Numbered from the stretch's first letter, positions 18,690 to 28,758 are shown. The stretch: DNA of 50,671 bases from a bacterium (GCA_021845685.1 JAJZVN010000014.1:1-50671); one strand, 5' to 3'. Translations and numbers: made by a program. Notes: generated by a model not told the origin, from the sequence alone.

Positions 18690-18891
18690 AACTTTATTAT
18701 ATTATATGTGCTAAATTTATATGAATTAAATAATTATTTTTTATATTTTATTAATCAATTAGTAGTTAATATAATTATAAATACTATACTAATTCATTAT
18801 CATTGCCCGCTGTCGGCTGATGCGACCGCAAACCGTATCTTTCTAACATTATTATATAAGACGTTCTATGGCTATAATAGTCGGCAAGTGT

Positions 18892-19527
18892 TTAAATATT
18901 TTTTTTAATACTCTTTATGCTGTAATCTCTAGGAGAAAAGATACGGTTTATATTTTCTTCTTCCCCAAAATTTTTCATATTCATATAAGATGTCATAAAT
19001 ATGCAATCCGATGTCTCGTAAACTTCGCATTTAATGCCGTTATGTCCTTCGCATGGTCCGTTTAGCAATCCTTTAGGGCAAAGAGTAATTGTGCATACTC
19101 CGCCGGTAAAATTAAGTCTGCATTCATCACATCCGCGGCACAAAGGGCTATACTCGCCAATATGTTCCGTCTTAGCTATATATTTGCTGTCTGTTCCTGC
19201 TATTACTTTTTTCCCTGTAAATTCGCCTATCGTTTGAACACCGGTTCCGCATGACAGCACAACGACAGCATCTGTATTTTTAAGCTCGTCTTCTACAAAA
19301 CGGATATCTTCTTTTAATATCCTCATATCGCAGGGTTCGTCAATAGAAATAGTAAATGTTATATTCTTGCCTGCTTCTTTTAAGGATTGTTCCATTTCCT
19401 TAACCTGCATAGAACCGCCGGTTAAGCATATGGAGGCGCATGATGCGCAGCCTACAATGCCGATATTTTGATATTTTTCAGCGGCATTTTTTATTTCTTT
19501 CATAGCTTTTTTTGTTGTTAAAAACAT
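18892..19527 (-). CDS. metV: MetV, zinc/Fe-S partner of methylenetetrahydrofolate reductase
   Basis: A 211-residue Cys-rich protein of the MTHFR C-terminal-like family (MetV). Visible motifs are GCASCASICLTGG, VVLSCGTGVQTIGE, CRGCDECRLNFTGGVC and CPKGLLNGPCEG. MetV binds zinc and/or an iron-sulfur cluster and forms the MetFV reductase of acetogens and related anaerobes. Here it is followed, after a 200-base AT-rich gap without a gene, by the MetF-like gene. It lies 15 bases downstream of the HtrA gene. Confidence 0.85.
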   Translation of the reverse strand: MFLTTKKAMKEIKNAAEKYQNIGIVGCASCASICLTGGSMQVKEMEQSLKEAGKNITFTISIDEPCDMRILKEDIRFVEDELKNTDAVVVLSCGTGVQTIGEFTGKKVIAGTDSKYIAKTEHIGEYSPLCRGCDECRLNFTGGVCTITLCPKGLLNGPCEGHNGIKCEVYETSDCIFMTSYMNMKNFGEEENINRIFSPRDYSIKSIKKNI

Positions 19528-19542
19528 TTCTATTATTTCCCA

Positions 19543-20766
19543 TTAAGAAGTAAGGCTAGGCGGCAGCGCACCGAGTCTTACTTTAATAAATTTAACTTTA
19601 TTGTTTATATGTATTTTTAGAACAATAAGCTGTCCTGGGACAAATGAATTAATCATTCTTTCAAGACTGGAAAACGAATCAACTTTTTTATTGTTTATTC
19701 TTGTAATAATATCTCCGCCCAAAACATAAGTCATTGCTTTCATCTGTATTATTCTTTTCCCTGCTTTTATACCTGCTTTATATGCAGGACTTCCCGAAAA
19801 AACTTTCTCAACTAATAGACCTTTGTTTACGTTTTTAATTCCGAAAAGTCTGGTAAAACTTTTGGTTACTTTTATAGCTTCTATTCCTAACCATGGTTTT
19901 ATTATTCTTCCGTATTTTATTAATTCAGGAATATTTCTTTTTGCAAGGTTAATGGGTATTGCGAAACCTATATTTTGGGCTTCTCCTGCTAGCTTTGCTG
20001 TATTGATGCCTATTACATGACCTCTGTAATTCACTAAAGGTCCGCCTGAATTTCCAAAATTAATAGCCGCATCCGTTTGTATTATGTTTCCGTAAAATCT
20101 TGCGGTAGGAAAAACCAATGACCTTTTAAGCCCGCTTATTATACCTGTCGTAACGGTTTGATATAAATTATAAGGATTTCCTATAGCCATAACCCTTTCG
20201 CCGACTTTTAAATTATTAGAGTCGCCGAAAACAACGGGCGTTATTTTTCTGCCTTTAGGATTAATATGAATAATTGCAATATCTGAAGAAGGGTCAGTAC
20301 CGACTATACTAGCTTTAACATTTTTATATTTTAAAAAACTAATTTCGACTTTATTTGCATTTCCTATAACATGAAAATTAGTCAATATATCGCCGTTCTT
20401 ATTTATAAAAAAACCTGTCCCTATGTCTTCTTCAGGCATTATTGCTCCATTTTTTAATCTGGCTAACCCTAACACCTGTATATGCACAATACTCGGCTGC
20501 ATTTCATGAAACAGCTTCTCAACAATTGAACTGCTTTTATTACTTCTATAATTTGAAGCATAGGCTTTTGCATTAGATCCGAAAGACTCTAAATAAAAAG
20601 AACCTGCAAACATTAAAAAAATAGATAAAAAAGTTAATAAAAAAAACGATAAAAATGATGTCGCAATTTTTGTCCTAATTTTAGATTTAATTTTATAACC
20701 AAATCTATATTCATATTTACTATTCTTAATATTGCCTATACTATGCTGCCTCTTCTGAAAAAACAT
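19543..20766 (-). CDS. HtrA/DegP-type periplasmic serine protease
   Basis: A 407-residue protein. A basic N-terminal tail of about 35 residues is followed by one membrane segment (SFLSFFLLTFLSIFLMFAGS), a trypsin-like domain and one PDZ domain. The catalytic triad is visible as His in NFHVIGNANK, Asp in PSSDIAIIHI and Ser in NFGNSGGPLV. It is probably anchored in the inner membrane with the protease outside, like DegS. The start overlaps the upstream gene by 26 bases, but AAGGAGG six bases before the ATG supports it. It degrades misfolded envelope proteins or acts in envelope stress signalling. Confidence 0.92.
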   Translation of the reverse strand: MFFQKRQHSIGNIKNSKYEYRFGYKIKSKIRTKIATSFLSFFLLTFLSIFLMFAGSFYLESFGSNAKAYASNYRSNKSSSIVEKLFHEMQPSIVHIQVLGLARLKNGAIMPEEDIGTGFFINKNGDILTNFHVIGNANKVEISFLKYKNVKASIVGTDPSSDIAIIHINPKGRKITPVVFGDSNNLKVGERVMAIGNPYNLYQTVTTGIISGLKRSLVFPTARFYGNIIQTDAAINFGNSGGPLVNYRGHVIGINTAKLAGEAQNIGFAIPINLAKRNIPELIKYGRIIKPWLGIEAIKVTKSFTRLFGIKNVNKGLLVEKVFSGSPAYKAGIKAGKRIIQMKAMTYVLGGDIITRINNKKVDSFSSLERMINSFVPGQLIVLKIHINNKVKFIKVRLGALPPSLTS

Positions 20767-21979
20767 TAGAGCCTCCTTGCCATTGTTTTGCCTGATGGAT
20801 AAAAGCTTCCAATCTAAGCATTAAATTTGTACTTTCTTGTCCATCAAACCACAAATTTATCCATGGAAAATTGTTTAAATCTTCTCTGAATTTTTTTGAA
20901 ATAGCCTGCACTATTGATCCCGGCATACAATGAAAAGGATGGATAGAAACAACCCCCGAATACCCTCTTTTTGCAAAATCTATAGACTCGCCTACCGTTA
21001 AAATAGCTTCTCCGCCTATTGCTATGTCAATATATTTTTTGGCATATTCCAAAACTTCTTTAATGTTTGTTTCTTTTTGATTTCTCAATAATTTACTAAA
21101 GGGTTTAAACATATTTGATTCATCTTTCTTTTGATAATAATTTACAAGAAAACTCAAAAACATATCTTTAAATTTTTTGTTTTTATAGGCGTCGGCAGTG
21201 TACTGGTAGGTTGTAAAAGTTATCCATTTATATGTAGGAACTACAGCAACTTCAGCCCCCAGCGATTCAATTTTTTCTATCGTAAAATTATTAGTAAATT
21301 TATTAAGTCTTAAAAATATTTCTCCAACAATACCTATTATAGGTCTTTTCTCATCTTTTATAGGAATTGATTCAAATTTTTTAGCGCATACTTCCATTGC
21401 GTCATAAATTTCTTTTCCTTTTTCAATTGTATCTACTATAATATCTCTGCATTGTCTGTAAACAATTTCGGTTTCGCCTTTATTTATTTCATACGGTCTT
21501 ACTCTATACAGTGCTTTTTCTAAAGTATCAACGGCTAAACAACCTTGCCATGCCGTTCTTCTGAATAAAGTTGCTTTATCGCCGACAAAATCAGTATATG
21601 ATTTCCCTGCGCTTGGAACTAAAAATTCAACTTCATTGTAGCCCATATTATCTAGCACAAGTTCATGCAATCTGTTATATTGTCCAAACTTACACGGACC
21701 AGGGGATGTCGGCATAAAAAAAGCCGAACTTTTAGGGTCAAATCCCGGTTTTTCAATAACTTTTATTATATCGCCGGTAGTAACAAAACATGGCATACAT
21801 TCATTGCCGTTTGTATATTTTAAACCATAGCCGATAGTGGAATTGTCCGGCGCTTCCATAACTTCCGAATCTATGCCGCATCTCTTAAAAGCGGCGCTTA
21901 ATGCATATGCAGCGTCTGACATATATGGAATATAAACTTTTTTATCAAATGCCGAAGTATTAGTATGATGCATATTCAA
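20741..21979 (-). CDS. CoA-dehydratase-activase-related protein (DUF2229-like), stand-alone
   Basis: A 412-residue protein that resembles the C-terminal part of large CoA-enzyme-activase/2-hydroxyacyl-CoA dehydratase-related proteins: ECMPCFVTTGD, PTSPGPCKFGQYNRL, and late HPFHCMPGSIV with potential Fe-S cysteines. The ATPase (activase) domain normally fused or adjacent is absent here. It may be an Fe-S reductase-like or activase-related scaffold; the substrate is unknown. It opens the leftward HtrA-MetV-MetF-Ior run and diverges from the lipid kinase gene. Confidence 0.75.
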   Translation of the reverse strand: MNMHHTNTSAFDKKVYIPYMSDAAYALSAAFKRCGIDSEVMEAPDNSTIGYGLKYTNGNECMPCFVTTGDIIKVIEKPGFDPKSSAFFMPTSPGPCKFGQYNRLHELVLDNMGYNEVEFLVPSAGKSYTDFVGDKATLFRRTAWQGCLAVDTLEKALYRVRPYEINKGETEIVYRQCRDIIVDTIEKGKEIYDAMEVCAKKFESIPIKDEKRPIIGIVGEIFLRLNKFTNNFTIEKIESLGAEVAVVPTYKWITFTTYQYTADAYKNKKFKDMFLSFLVNYYQKKDESNMFKPFSKLLRNQKETNIKEVLEYAKKYIDIAIGGEAILTVGESIDFAKRGYSGVVSIHPFHCMPGSIVQAISKKFREDLNNFPWINLWFDGQESTNLMLRLEAFIHQAKQWQGGSNVFSEEAA

Positions 21980-22418
21980 AAACCTCTATAAAATTATATT
22001 ATTCTGATTATTTTATTTTATTAAATTGTTATTAATTAATTTAGAATAATAAATTAAATAACAATCTATAAACTTTATAAACTATAAATTTAACAAATTG
22101 GGTACTTTATCTATATATACTATATCTTATCTATAATGTCAAATTTAAAATAATAATAATTATCTTGTAATATTTATTACTAATATTGCCGGCATATGTA
22201 TCCTATTTTACTATGTATAATTAAAAATTGTATAATTAAAAATTTTAAAATTATTTTTTTAATATATAATAAATATAATAGGGTAAAAACGTCATACGCA
22301 ATTTTATTTTTTTATTAATTATGTAATTATTGTTTAAGTTTTTTTCTAATTATTTAGTTTAATTCTTTTATTTAATATGCATTTATTTAATATGCATTTT
22401 ATATTTAATTATATATAA
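21980..22418. other. Divergent AT-rich intergenic region
   Basis: About 440 bases between divergent genes. No ORF or RNA gene is supportable. Short direct repeats are visible, for example two copies of TTTATTTAATATGCA at about 22371-22397, directly upstream of the lipid kinase start, and AATTAAAAATT repeats around 22220-22245. It must contain promoters for both sides, but AT content prevents picking them. Confidence 0.6.
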
Positions 22419-23522
22419 ATGAAATTTAAAAATATTATTATATTATACAATCCGCTTTCAGGGAGATTTTCATTAAAAAAACTAAATTTTATTCAATATT
22501 ATTTAAATAATTTGAATATAACAACAACAACATTTAATCTTATTAATAATGATTTTTATGATAAATTAAATAATTCCAGCAATGATTTTTTATCTTCATA
22601 CGATGCCGTATTTGTCGCCGGAGGAGACGGCAGTCTCAATCATGTAATCAATAAATTAGTTTTTACCGATATTCCTATTGCGCATTTGCCTATGGGAACA
22701 GTTAATCTGTTCGCCATAGAAAATAAAACGCCGTTTAATATTAAAAAAGCTTTATATGACATTATAAATAAATATCAGCCTGTGAAAATTAATATAGGGA
22801 AAATAAACAATAAATTTTTTTTAATTATGGCAGGAATAGGTTTTGACGCTTACGTAGTAAAAAATTTTGAAGAAGAGCTACAGCTATTTCATAATAAATT
22901 TCATAAATTTCATAAAATAAACAATATGTTAAAATATTTAAAATATGCTCGGAACGTTATAAATATTTTAAAAAAATATAAATTTATTGATATTTCTGTT
23001 GATATTTTTAATGAAAAAAATAAAATTATAGAAAATACTCCGTTTTATAAAAATATTTCTTCTTTAGATGCTGTAAATAAAACTGACTATGGAAATCGGC
23101 ATCTGGAAAAATCTCTTACCAATAATAATGGCAATGAACCGTCTTTATATAACAGAAATATAATTGCAAGACAGGTTATAGTTTCTAATCTTAAATATTA
23201 CGGCGGACCGTTTAAATTATTTCCCGACAGCTCTTGCTTTGATGATAATCTTAACATTAGAGTTATTAAAAACGTAAATAATCGCTTTAATGCATTATTG
23301 TGTATAATTAAATCTATATTGTTTCACAAACAATATATAAAAAATACCGATTATTATATTAAAGCTAAAAAAATTACCGTAAGCGCTTCTGACGAAAACA
23401 ATAACAGCAAAATATATTGCCAGTGCGACGGTGAATTTATCGGAACTTTGCCTGTTGAAATTGAAAAAGTTAAGAATGCAATCACATTGCTTGTATCCCC
23501 AGATAGCGAAATTATGATATAA
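22419..23522 (+). CDS. Diacylglycerol-kinase-family lipid kinase
   Basis: A 367-residue protein with the DAGK catalytic pattern: NPLSGR near the N-terminus, the nucleotide-binding VAGGDGSLNHVINKL, and PMGTVNLFA. The C-terminal domain carries KYYGGPFKLFPDSS and the conserved end CQCDGEFIGTLPVEIEK. It phosphorylates a lipid (diacylglycerol, sphingoid base or undecaprenol-like). A low-complexity segment lies in the middle (residues about 200-245). A second, truncated copy of its C-terminus is found at 47972-48082. It stands alone and diverges from the activase-related gene. Confidence 0.85.
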   Translation: MKFKNIIILYNPLSGRFSLKKLNFIQYYLNNLNITTTTFNLINNDFYDKLNNSSNDFLSSYDAVFVAGGDGSLNHVINKLVFTDIPIAHLPMGTVNLFAIENKTPFNIKKALYDIINKYQPVKINIGKINNKFFLIMAGIGFDAYVVKNFEEELQLFHNKFHKFHKINNMLKYLKYARNVINILKKYKFIDISVDIFNEKNKIIENTPFYKNISSLDAVNKTDYGNRHLEKSLTNNNGNEPSLYNRNIIARQVIVSNLKYYGGPFKLFPDSSCFDDNLNIRVIKNVNNRFNALLCIIKSILFHKQYIKNTDYYIKAKKITVSASDENNNSKIYCQCDGEFIGTLPVEIEKVKNAITLLVSPDSEIMI

Positions 23523-23647
23523 TTAATTATACATGCGCTAAAATGCGTCAGAATTAGCAGACAGGTATCTGCCAACGAAATACGCTATGGCAATTAAGCT
23601 TATACTTATTATTATTATTTTATTATATTTCAAATGGTCTTTTTTAT

Positions 23648-23707
23648 CTACCTGCACCGCAAGACCTCTTCCTTTAGTAGGTAGAGGATGTAAGGGGCGT
23701 ATCTTGC
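23648..23707. other. Structured intergenic element, IS200/IS605-end-like
   Basis: Nested inverted repeats occur in otherwise AT-rich DNA: GCAAGA (23659-23664) with TCTTGC (23702-23707), enclosing CCTCT (23665-23669) with AGAGG (23683-23687). An alternative pairing is CTACCT (23648-23653) with AGGTAG (23679-23684). The apical CTTTAG and trailing GAGG resemble the hairpin at the left end of the tnpB element at 48092-48135. It may be a solo remnant of an IS200/IS605-type end or a small RNA; both are inferences. Confidence 0.35.
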
Positions 23708-23789
23708 TGTTCTATATACTGTTTAATCTGTTAAAAAATCAATATAATATAAATAATTAATTCAAATATAAAAATTAAATTAAGCAAAA

Positions 23790-25169
23790 ATGGGAAAAAA
23801 TATTGTATACACCGAACTTAAAAATCTGCTCGGAAAGGATCGCGTACTCTCCGACAAAGAAGAACTTTTATGCTATTCGTATGATGCTGCAATAAAAGAA
23901 TCAATGCCTGATTTTGTTGTATTTCCGCTAAATGCAATAGAGATATCCGCTATTGTAAAAATATGCAAAAAACATAATATTCCTATAACAGGAAGAGGAG
24001 CCGGCAGCGGATTTTCAGGCGGAAGCGTCCCGATAAAAGGCGGAACGGTTGTTTCATTTGCAAAAATGAACAATGTTTTAGAATTAGATGAAGAAAATAT
24101 GTTTGTAACAGTTGAGCCTGGCATTATTAACGGCGATTTAAAAAATTACCTTGATGAAAAAGGATATTTTTATCCTCCGGATCCTGCGAGCTACGAATTT
24201 TGCACTATAGGCGGCAATGTCGCCGAGTGCGCCGGCGGACCTAAAGCCGTTAAATATGGGGTAACCAAAAATTATGTATATGCGCTTGAAGTTGTTACAG
24301 GCGACGGAGAAATTATTCATACAGGTTCTAAAACAATAAAAGATGTTGCCGGATATAATTTAACACAGCTTTTAGTCGGTTCGGAAGGCACTTTAGGACT
24401 TTTTTCAAAGATAACTCTAAAATTTTTATCTAAACCGGCTGATTCTAATCTTCTAATTGTATCTTTTGACGATGTAAATAATGGTTTTACCGCTGCGTTA
24501 ACTCTGCTAAAACTTAACAATAGACCGTCAATGCTTGAATTTATGGATAATTCATCAATTAACGCGGTTAAAAATTATTTTAAAAGCAGCCTGCTGGATA
24601 TTAAGGGCGATTTTTTATTTATTATTGAAGCCGACGGAACTTTAGAAGAAGTTAATTCTTCTATTAATTTATATAAAGATATACTTAATGGATTCTCTCC
24701 TATTTTCCTTTTTGTTGCAGGTAATGACGCCGAAAGATCTGAAATAATAAATGCAAGAAAAGCTATCTCCCCTTCGTTAAGAACATTTGGAGATTTAAAA
24801 ATAAATAATGACATTGCAGTACCTGTAAATAGGATAATTGAAATATTAACGACCATTAAAAATATATCGGATAAATATAAAGTTCCTATTATCAATTTTG
24901 GACATTTTGGAGACGGCAATATTCATGTTAATATAATGTTAAATAAAAGTGATTCGGCGATGGTCAGCCGCGGCGAAGAAGCTAAATATGAAATTATCAA
25001 AAAAGCGATTGAATTTGGCGGAACTATATCGGGCGAACATGGCATAGGCATTATAAAAAAAGAATTTATGAAATTAAAATTTGACGATTATTATATAAAT
25101 TTAATGCGAAATATTAAAAAATCATTTGATCCTGATAACATTTTGAATCCCGGCAAAATATTCGATTAA
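23790..25169 (+). CDS. FAD-linked oxidase, GlcD/lactate dehydrogenase-like
   Basis: A 459-residue FAD-binding oxidase of the GlcD family. The PCMH-type FAD domain shows PITGRGAGSGFSGGSVP and EPGIINGDLKNYL and DPASYEFCTIGGNVAECAGG. The C-terminal domain ends with NFGHFGDGNIHVN and SGEHGIGIIKKEF. It oxidises a 2-hydroxyacid such as glycolate or lactate. It precedes a GlcF-like iron-sulfur protein by 150 bases, forming a two-gene GlcDF-type unit. No GlcE is seen. The substrate cannot be fixed from sequence. Confidence 0.92.
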   Translation: MGKNIVYTELKNLLGKDRVLSDKEELLCYSYDAAIKESMPDFVVFPLNAIEISAIVKICKKHNIPITGRGAGSGFSGGSVPIKGGTVVSFAKMNNVLELDEENMFVTVEPGIINGDLKNYLDEKGYFYPPDPASYEFCTIGGNVAECAGGPKAVKYGVTKNYVYALEVVTGDGEIIHTGSKTIKDVAGYNLTQLLVGSEGTLGLFSKITLKFLSKPADSNLLIVSFDDVNNGFTAALTLLKLNNRPSMLEFMDNSSINAVKNYFKSSLLDIKGDFLFIIEADGTLEEVNSSINLYKDILNGFSPIFLFVAGNDAERSEIINARKAISPSLRTFGDLKINNDIAVPVNRIIEILTTIKNISDKYKVPIINFGHFGDGNIHVNIMLNKSDSAMVSRGEEAKYEIIKKAIEFGGTISGEHGIGIIKKEFMKLKFDDYYINLMRNIKKSFDPDNILNPGKIFD

Positions 25170-25318
25170 AAATTATTGGCATTAATAAATAAATATACGT
25201 ATTGTTTAAATAATATTGCCTAATTTGTTTTATACATTTTTATACATTATTGAATTAACATTTATAAAAATAATGAATATTAATATAATAAAAAAATTTA
25301 CTAAATAATAAATTTAAA

Positions 25319-26824
25319 TTGGAAAATATTTTAAGTACTTCATTAAAAAGTTATGAAAATTGTGTAAAATGCGGCAAATGTCTCCCTGTTTGCCCTTCCT
25401 ATAATTTTAATTTTAATGAATTTTTCAGTCCGAGAGGGAGGGTTCGTTTAATTGCATCTGAAATAAAAGACGAATTGCCTCTAAAAATATCTAAATTTGA
25501 AAATTCTATGTCTACCTGCCTTCTTTGCGGCAGATGCACAGATATTTGTCCTAACGGCGTAAAAACCGTATCTTTAATAATTGAAGAAAAATTTAAATTA
25601 AATAAATTAAAAACTGATAAATTTTCTATTGATAATTTTGCCCTTAAAGTTCTTAAAAGAAACAGTAAATTTTTATTTTCGGCAGGATTAAGATTTTCAA
25701 ATATTTTAAAATTTAATAATTTAAATATTCCAAAACCTTCTGGAAAACCTTTTATTTTACATAATGATCTAATTTTTTCCGTAAAAAATAATATTACTGA
25801 AAACAATTTAGAAGATTATTACGAAAATATAAGCATCAAAAAAAAAAGTTATAATATTAATGAAGAAAAGATAAATGAAAATACGAATATTAATAATCAA
25901 ATTGCATCTACTAAATCACAAATTAGAGAAGAAAAAGAATTTAATTTTTCATGTAATAACATAAATAATTTAATAAATGTAGGATATTTTAGCGGATGCG
26001 TGTTTAATAATATTTACCCTGAGATATCCAGAAGCACCGTTAGCGCATTAAATAAAAACAATATATCCGTTTTTATTCCTTCTTCTCAATCATGCTGCGG
26101 TTTACCTCATATTTCAAGCGGAGATATAAATTCGTTTAAAAAGCTTGCAATAAATAATGCTTTAAGTTTTAAAAACAAAAAATTAGACTATATAATTACG
26201 TCATGCGCTTCATGCTCATTTTCAATTAATAAATTATATCCTCAGTATTTTAGCACTGAAGAAAAAAATGAAGCTAAAGAAAAAGATAGACTGGAAGTTC
26301 TTAATTTTTCAAAAAAATTAATTGATATATGGAATTTTTTTAATATTCTTAAGAAAAAAGGCATAAAGATTAAACAGGGGGATTTAGACAAAAAATTGGA
26401 TGTTGTTTTTCATATACCGTGCCATCTAAAAAACTCGGCGGATTTTCTTCCGTTTTCTAAAAACGAACAATTAATCGGCGAAGCCGGCAGTATTATAGAT
26501 AATATAAACGGGTTAAATTTAAAGCCTCTAAAACATAATTACTGCTGCGGAAACGGCGGTATGTTTAATATCAGGCATTATTCAATGTCGAAAGAAATTA
26601 CCAAAAAAAAATTCAGCGAAATTAAAGAGGCTATTAAAGAGGCTATTAAAGAAACTACTGAAGAAACTATTAAAGAAACTGCCGAAGAAACTGCTGCTCA
26701 AATTATATTAACTTCCTGCTCGGGATGCATATTATCTTTAAAAGACCAAAAAAATATTTTAGAAAATGATAAAAAAATACCCGTCAAACATTTGATTGAA
26801 ATATATGATAAAAGTATAAAGTAG
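25319..26824 (+). CDS. GlcF-like iron-sulfur protein with two CCG domains
   Basis: A 501-residue protein starting with TTG, with no evident Shine-Dalgarno. Two ferredoxin motifs (CVKCGKCLPVCP and CLLCGRCTDICP) are followed by two HdrD/GlcF CCG domains (FSGCVFN...SCCGLPHISSG; HIPCHLKN...YCCGNGGMFN, then SCSGCIL). It transfers electrons from the GlcD-like flavoprotein to the membrane pool. Two low-complexity inserts are odd: an Asn/Lys-rich linker at about residues 170-215, and a Glu/Lys/Thr repeat inside the second CCG domain. Confidence 0.88.
   Translation: MENILSTSLKSYENCVKCGKCLPVCPSYNFNFNEFFSPRGRVRLIASEIKDELPLKISKFENSMSTCLLCGRCTDICPNGVKTVSLIIEEKFKLNKLKTDKFSIDNFALKVLKRNSKFLFSAGLRFSNILKFNNLNIPKPSGKPFILHNDLIFSVKNNITENNLEDYYENISIKKKSYNINEEKINENTNINNQIASTKSQIREEKEFNFSCNNINNLINVGYFSGCVFNNIYPEISRSTVSALNKNNISVFIPSSQSCCGLPHISSGDINSFKKLAINNALSFKNKKLDYIITSCASCSFSINKLYPQYFSTEEKNEAKEKDRLEVLNFSKKLIDIWNFFNILKKKGIKIKQGDLDKKLDVVFHIPCHLKNSADFLPFSKNEQLIGEAGSIIDNINGLNLKPLKHNYCCGNGGMFNIRHYSMSKEITKKKFSEIKEAIKEAIKETTEETIKETAEETAAQIILTSCSGCILSLKDQKNILENDKKIPVKHLIEIYDKSIK
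26626..26697 (+). repeat. In-frame tandem repeat inside the glcF-like gene
   Basis: Degenerate 12-15-base units (consensus GAAACTATTAAA / GAGGCTATTAAA) are repeated about five to six times in frame, encoding runs of KEAIKEAIKE and TTEETIKETAEET. They lie between YCCGNGGMFN and the final SCSGC motif. The pattern indicates slippage growth of a surface helix, with the reading frame kept. Confidence 0.75.
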
Positions 26825-27033
26825 TCAATATAGCGCCTAATTCGAAACTTTCTATTATGCACGGGGTTGATATGGTTAAAAGCATTAAGCGGTTGTTGAT
26901 ATATATACTGCTAATAAGAATATAAATAAAGCAATAACTTTTCTTGCAGGCATACACCCGAAGCGGGAATTGTATGCGGATTATGCGGATAATAAAATAA
27001 AGATTAATTATTTATATAATATATAATATTATT
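26825..27033. other. Convergent intergenic region glcF-glyA
   Basis: About 210 bases between convergent genes. No ORF with family resemblance and no clear GC-rich terminator hairpin followed by a T-run were seen. A slightly more GC-rich patch lies around 26945-26985, without recognisable identity. Confidence 0.4.
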
Positions 27034-28287
27034 TTATTTATAAAATCCTTCGTAAAGCGGAAACCTTTCACATAAATTTCTTACTTCATTTTTTATATTT
27101 TGTTTAATAGCATTATCGCAGGGATTTGATAGTATTTCAGAAATAAGTTCTCCTATTTTTACCATTTCCCTTTCTTTCATACCTCTTGTAGTAACTGCAG
27201 GAGTGCCTATTCTAATGCCGCTCGTAACGAAAGGAGTTCTTTCGTCAAAAGGAATTTTATTTTTATTAACCGTTATACCTACTTCATCTAATAAAGTTTC
27301 TGCCTCTTTCCCCGTCATTTCAGACTTTCTGAAATCAACTAACATCAAATGATTATCCGTTCCGCCGGAAATTAAATTAAATCCGCTATTTTTAAGGGTA
27401 TCGGCAAGAGCCGCCGCATTAAATACAATTTGCCTTTGATATTCTTTAAATTCATCCGAAAGAGCTTCTTTAAAGCAAACGGCTTTAGCTGCTATAACAT
27501 GCTCAAGCGGACCGCCTTGAATTCCGGGAAATATTGCTGAATTAAGCTGCTTTCCGTATTTTTCCTTTGCAAGTATTATGCCGCCTCTCGGTCCTCTTAA
27601 AGTTTTATGGGTCGTTGAGGTTACAAAATCGGCATAAGGTGCAGGATTTGGATGGAGTTCAGCTGCGACAAGACCCGCAATGTGAGCCATGTCAACCATA
27701 AGATATGCGCCGGTTTCATCTGCAATTTCTCTAAATTTTTCAAAATCTATTATCCTTGGATAAGCGCTTGCGCCAGCAATTATCATCTTAGGCGAGCATG
27801 ATTTTGCAATTTTTCTTAGTTCATCATAGTCTATTGTTTCAGTTTCTTTATTTACTCCATAAGAAACGACTTTATAATATTTACCTGAAAAATTAACGTG
27901 GCTTCCATGAGTTAAATGTCCTCCCTGAGATAAATCCATACCGATAACCGTATCTCCGGGGTTTAAAAATGCATAAAAAATTGCCATATTTGCCTGAGAG
28001 CCTGAATGAGGCTGCACATTTGCATATTCGGCATTAAATATTTTTTTTAATCTGTCTATAGCTAACTGTTCTATACTGTCAACATTGGCACAGCCGCCGT
28101 AATATCTTTTGCCCGGATATCCTTCCGCATATTTGTTTGTTAAAATAGAACCTTGTGCATCCATAACGGCTTTTGACACAAAATTTTCCGATGCAATAAG
28201 CTCAATTGAATTTTGCTGCCTTTTTAGTTCGCTCTGTAAAAAGCCGTAAACTTCCGCATCGTAATTCTTTAAATTTTGTTCATTCAA
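27034..28287 (-). CDS. glyA: Serine hydroxymethyltransferase
   Basis: A 417-residue PLP enzyme of full length. Visible are the N-terminal [30 protein letters not shown], and the PLP-lysine motif [15 protein letters not shown]. It interconverts serine and glycine and supplies methylene-tetrahydrofolate, the substrate of the MetFV-type reductase. It is the last gene of the fab/rpiB transcript, 33 bases after rpiB. Confidence 0.97.
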   Translation of the reverse strand: MNEQNLKNYDAEVYGFLQSELKRQQNSIELIASENFVSKAVMDAQGSILTNKYAEGYPGKRYYGGCANVDSIEQLAIDRLKKIFNAEYANVQPHSGSQANMAIFYAFLNPGDTVIGMDLSQGGHLTHGSHVNFSGKYYKVVSYGVNKETETIDYDELRKIAKSCSPKMIIAGASAYPRIIDFEKFREIADETGAYLMVDMAHIAGLVAAELHPNPAPYADFVTSTTHKTLRGPRGGIILAKEKYGKQLNSAIFPGIQGGPLEHVIAAKAVCFKEALSDEFKEYQRQIVFNAAALADTLKNSGFNLISGGTDNHLMLVDFRKSEMTGKEAETLLDEVGITVNKNKIPFDERTPFVTSGIRIGTPAVTTRGMKEREMVKIGELISEILSNPCDNAIKQNIKNEVRNLCERFPLYEGFYK

Positions 28288-28320
28288 TTTTATTCACCTG
28301 TAATTTATATTAATTAATAT

Positions 28321-28758
28321 TTACTCTATATTATGAATTTTATCTATTCTATTTTGATGCCTGCCGTCCTCAAATTCGGCATTTAAAAATTTAGTCAAAT
28401 ATCTATCTACTTCAAGGGGGGTCATCGTTCTTCCGCCAAATGTTATTACATTTGCGTTATTATGCTTTTTTGCAACTTCTGCGGTATATTCATCATAAAT
28501 CAGCGCAGCCCTGACACCTTTAACTTTATTGGCAGCAATTGACATCCCTATTCCTGTTCCGCACACCAAAATACCGATAGAATTATTGTCCTTAACGGTT
28601 TCTTTTGCAACTTCTAATGCATAATCCGGATAATCAACACTCTTAGAAGCCGAATCTGTGCCCAAGTCAATGAACTCTAATTTTTTTTCCGTAAGATAAT
28701 TTTTTATTGCTTCTTTTAAATCAAAACCGGCATGATCTGAACCTATATAAACTTTCAT
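28321..28758 (-). CDS. rpiB: Ribose-5-phosphate isomerase B
   Basis: About 145 residues from the ATG at 28758 (MKVYIGSDHAGFDLKEAI). A longer in-frame start exists at 28794 but would overlap fabF by 16 bases and adds an unconserved basic tail; AAGGA before 28758 supports the shorter form. Conserved GTGIGMSIAANKVKG (with the catalytic Cys in VCGTGIG) and HNNANVITFGGR are present. It interconverts ribose- and ribulose-5-phosphate, linking to gnd. Confidence 0.94.
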   Translation of the reverse strand: MKVYIGSDHAGFDLKEAIKNYLTEKKLEFIDLGTDSASKSVDYPDYALEVAKETVKDNNSIGILVCGTGIGMSIAANKVKGVRAALIYDEYTAEVAKKHNNANVITFGGRTMTPLEVDRYLTKFLNAEFEDGRHQNRIDKIHNIE

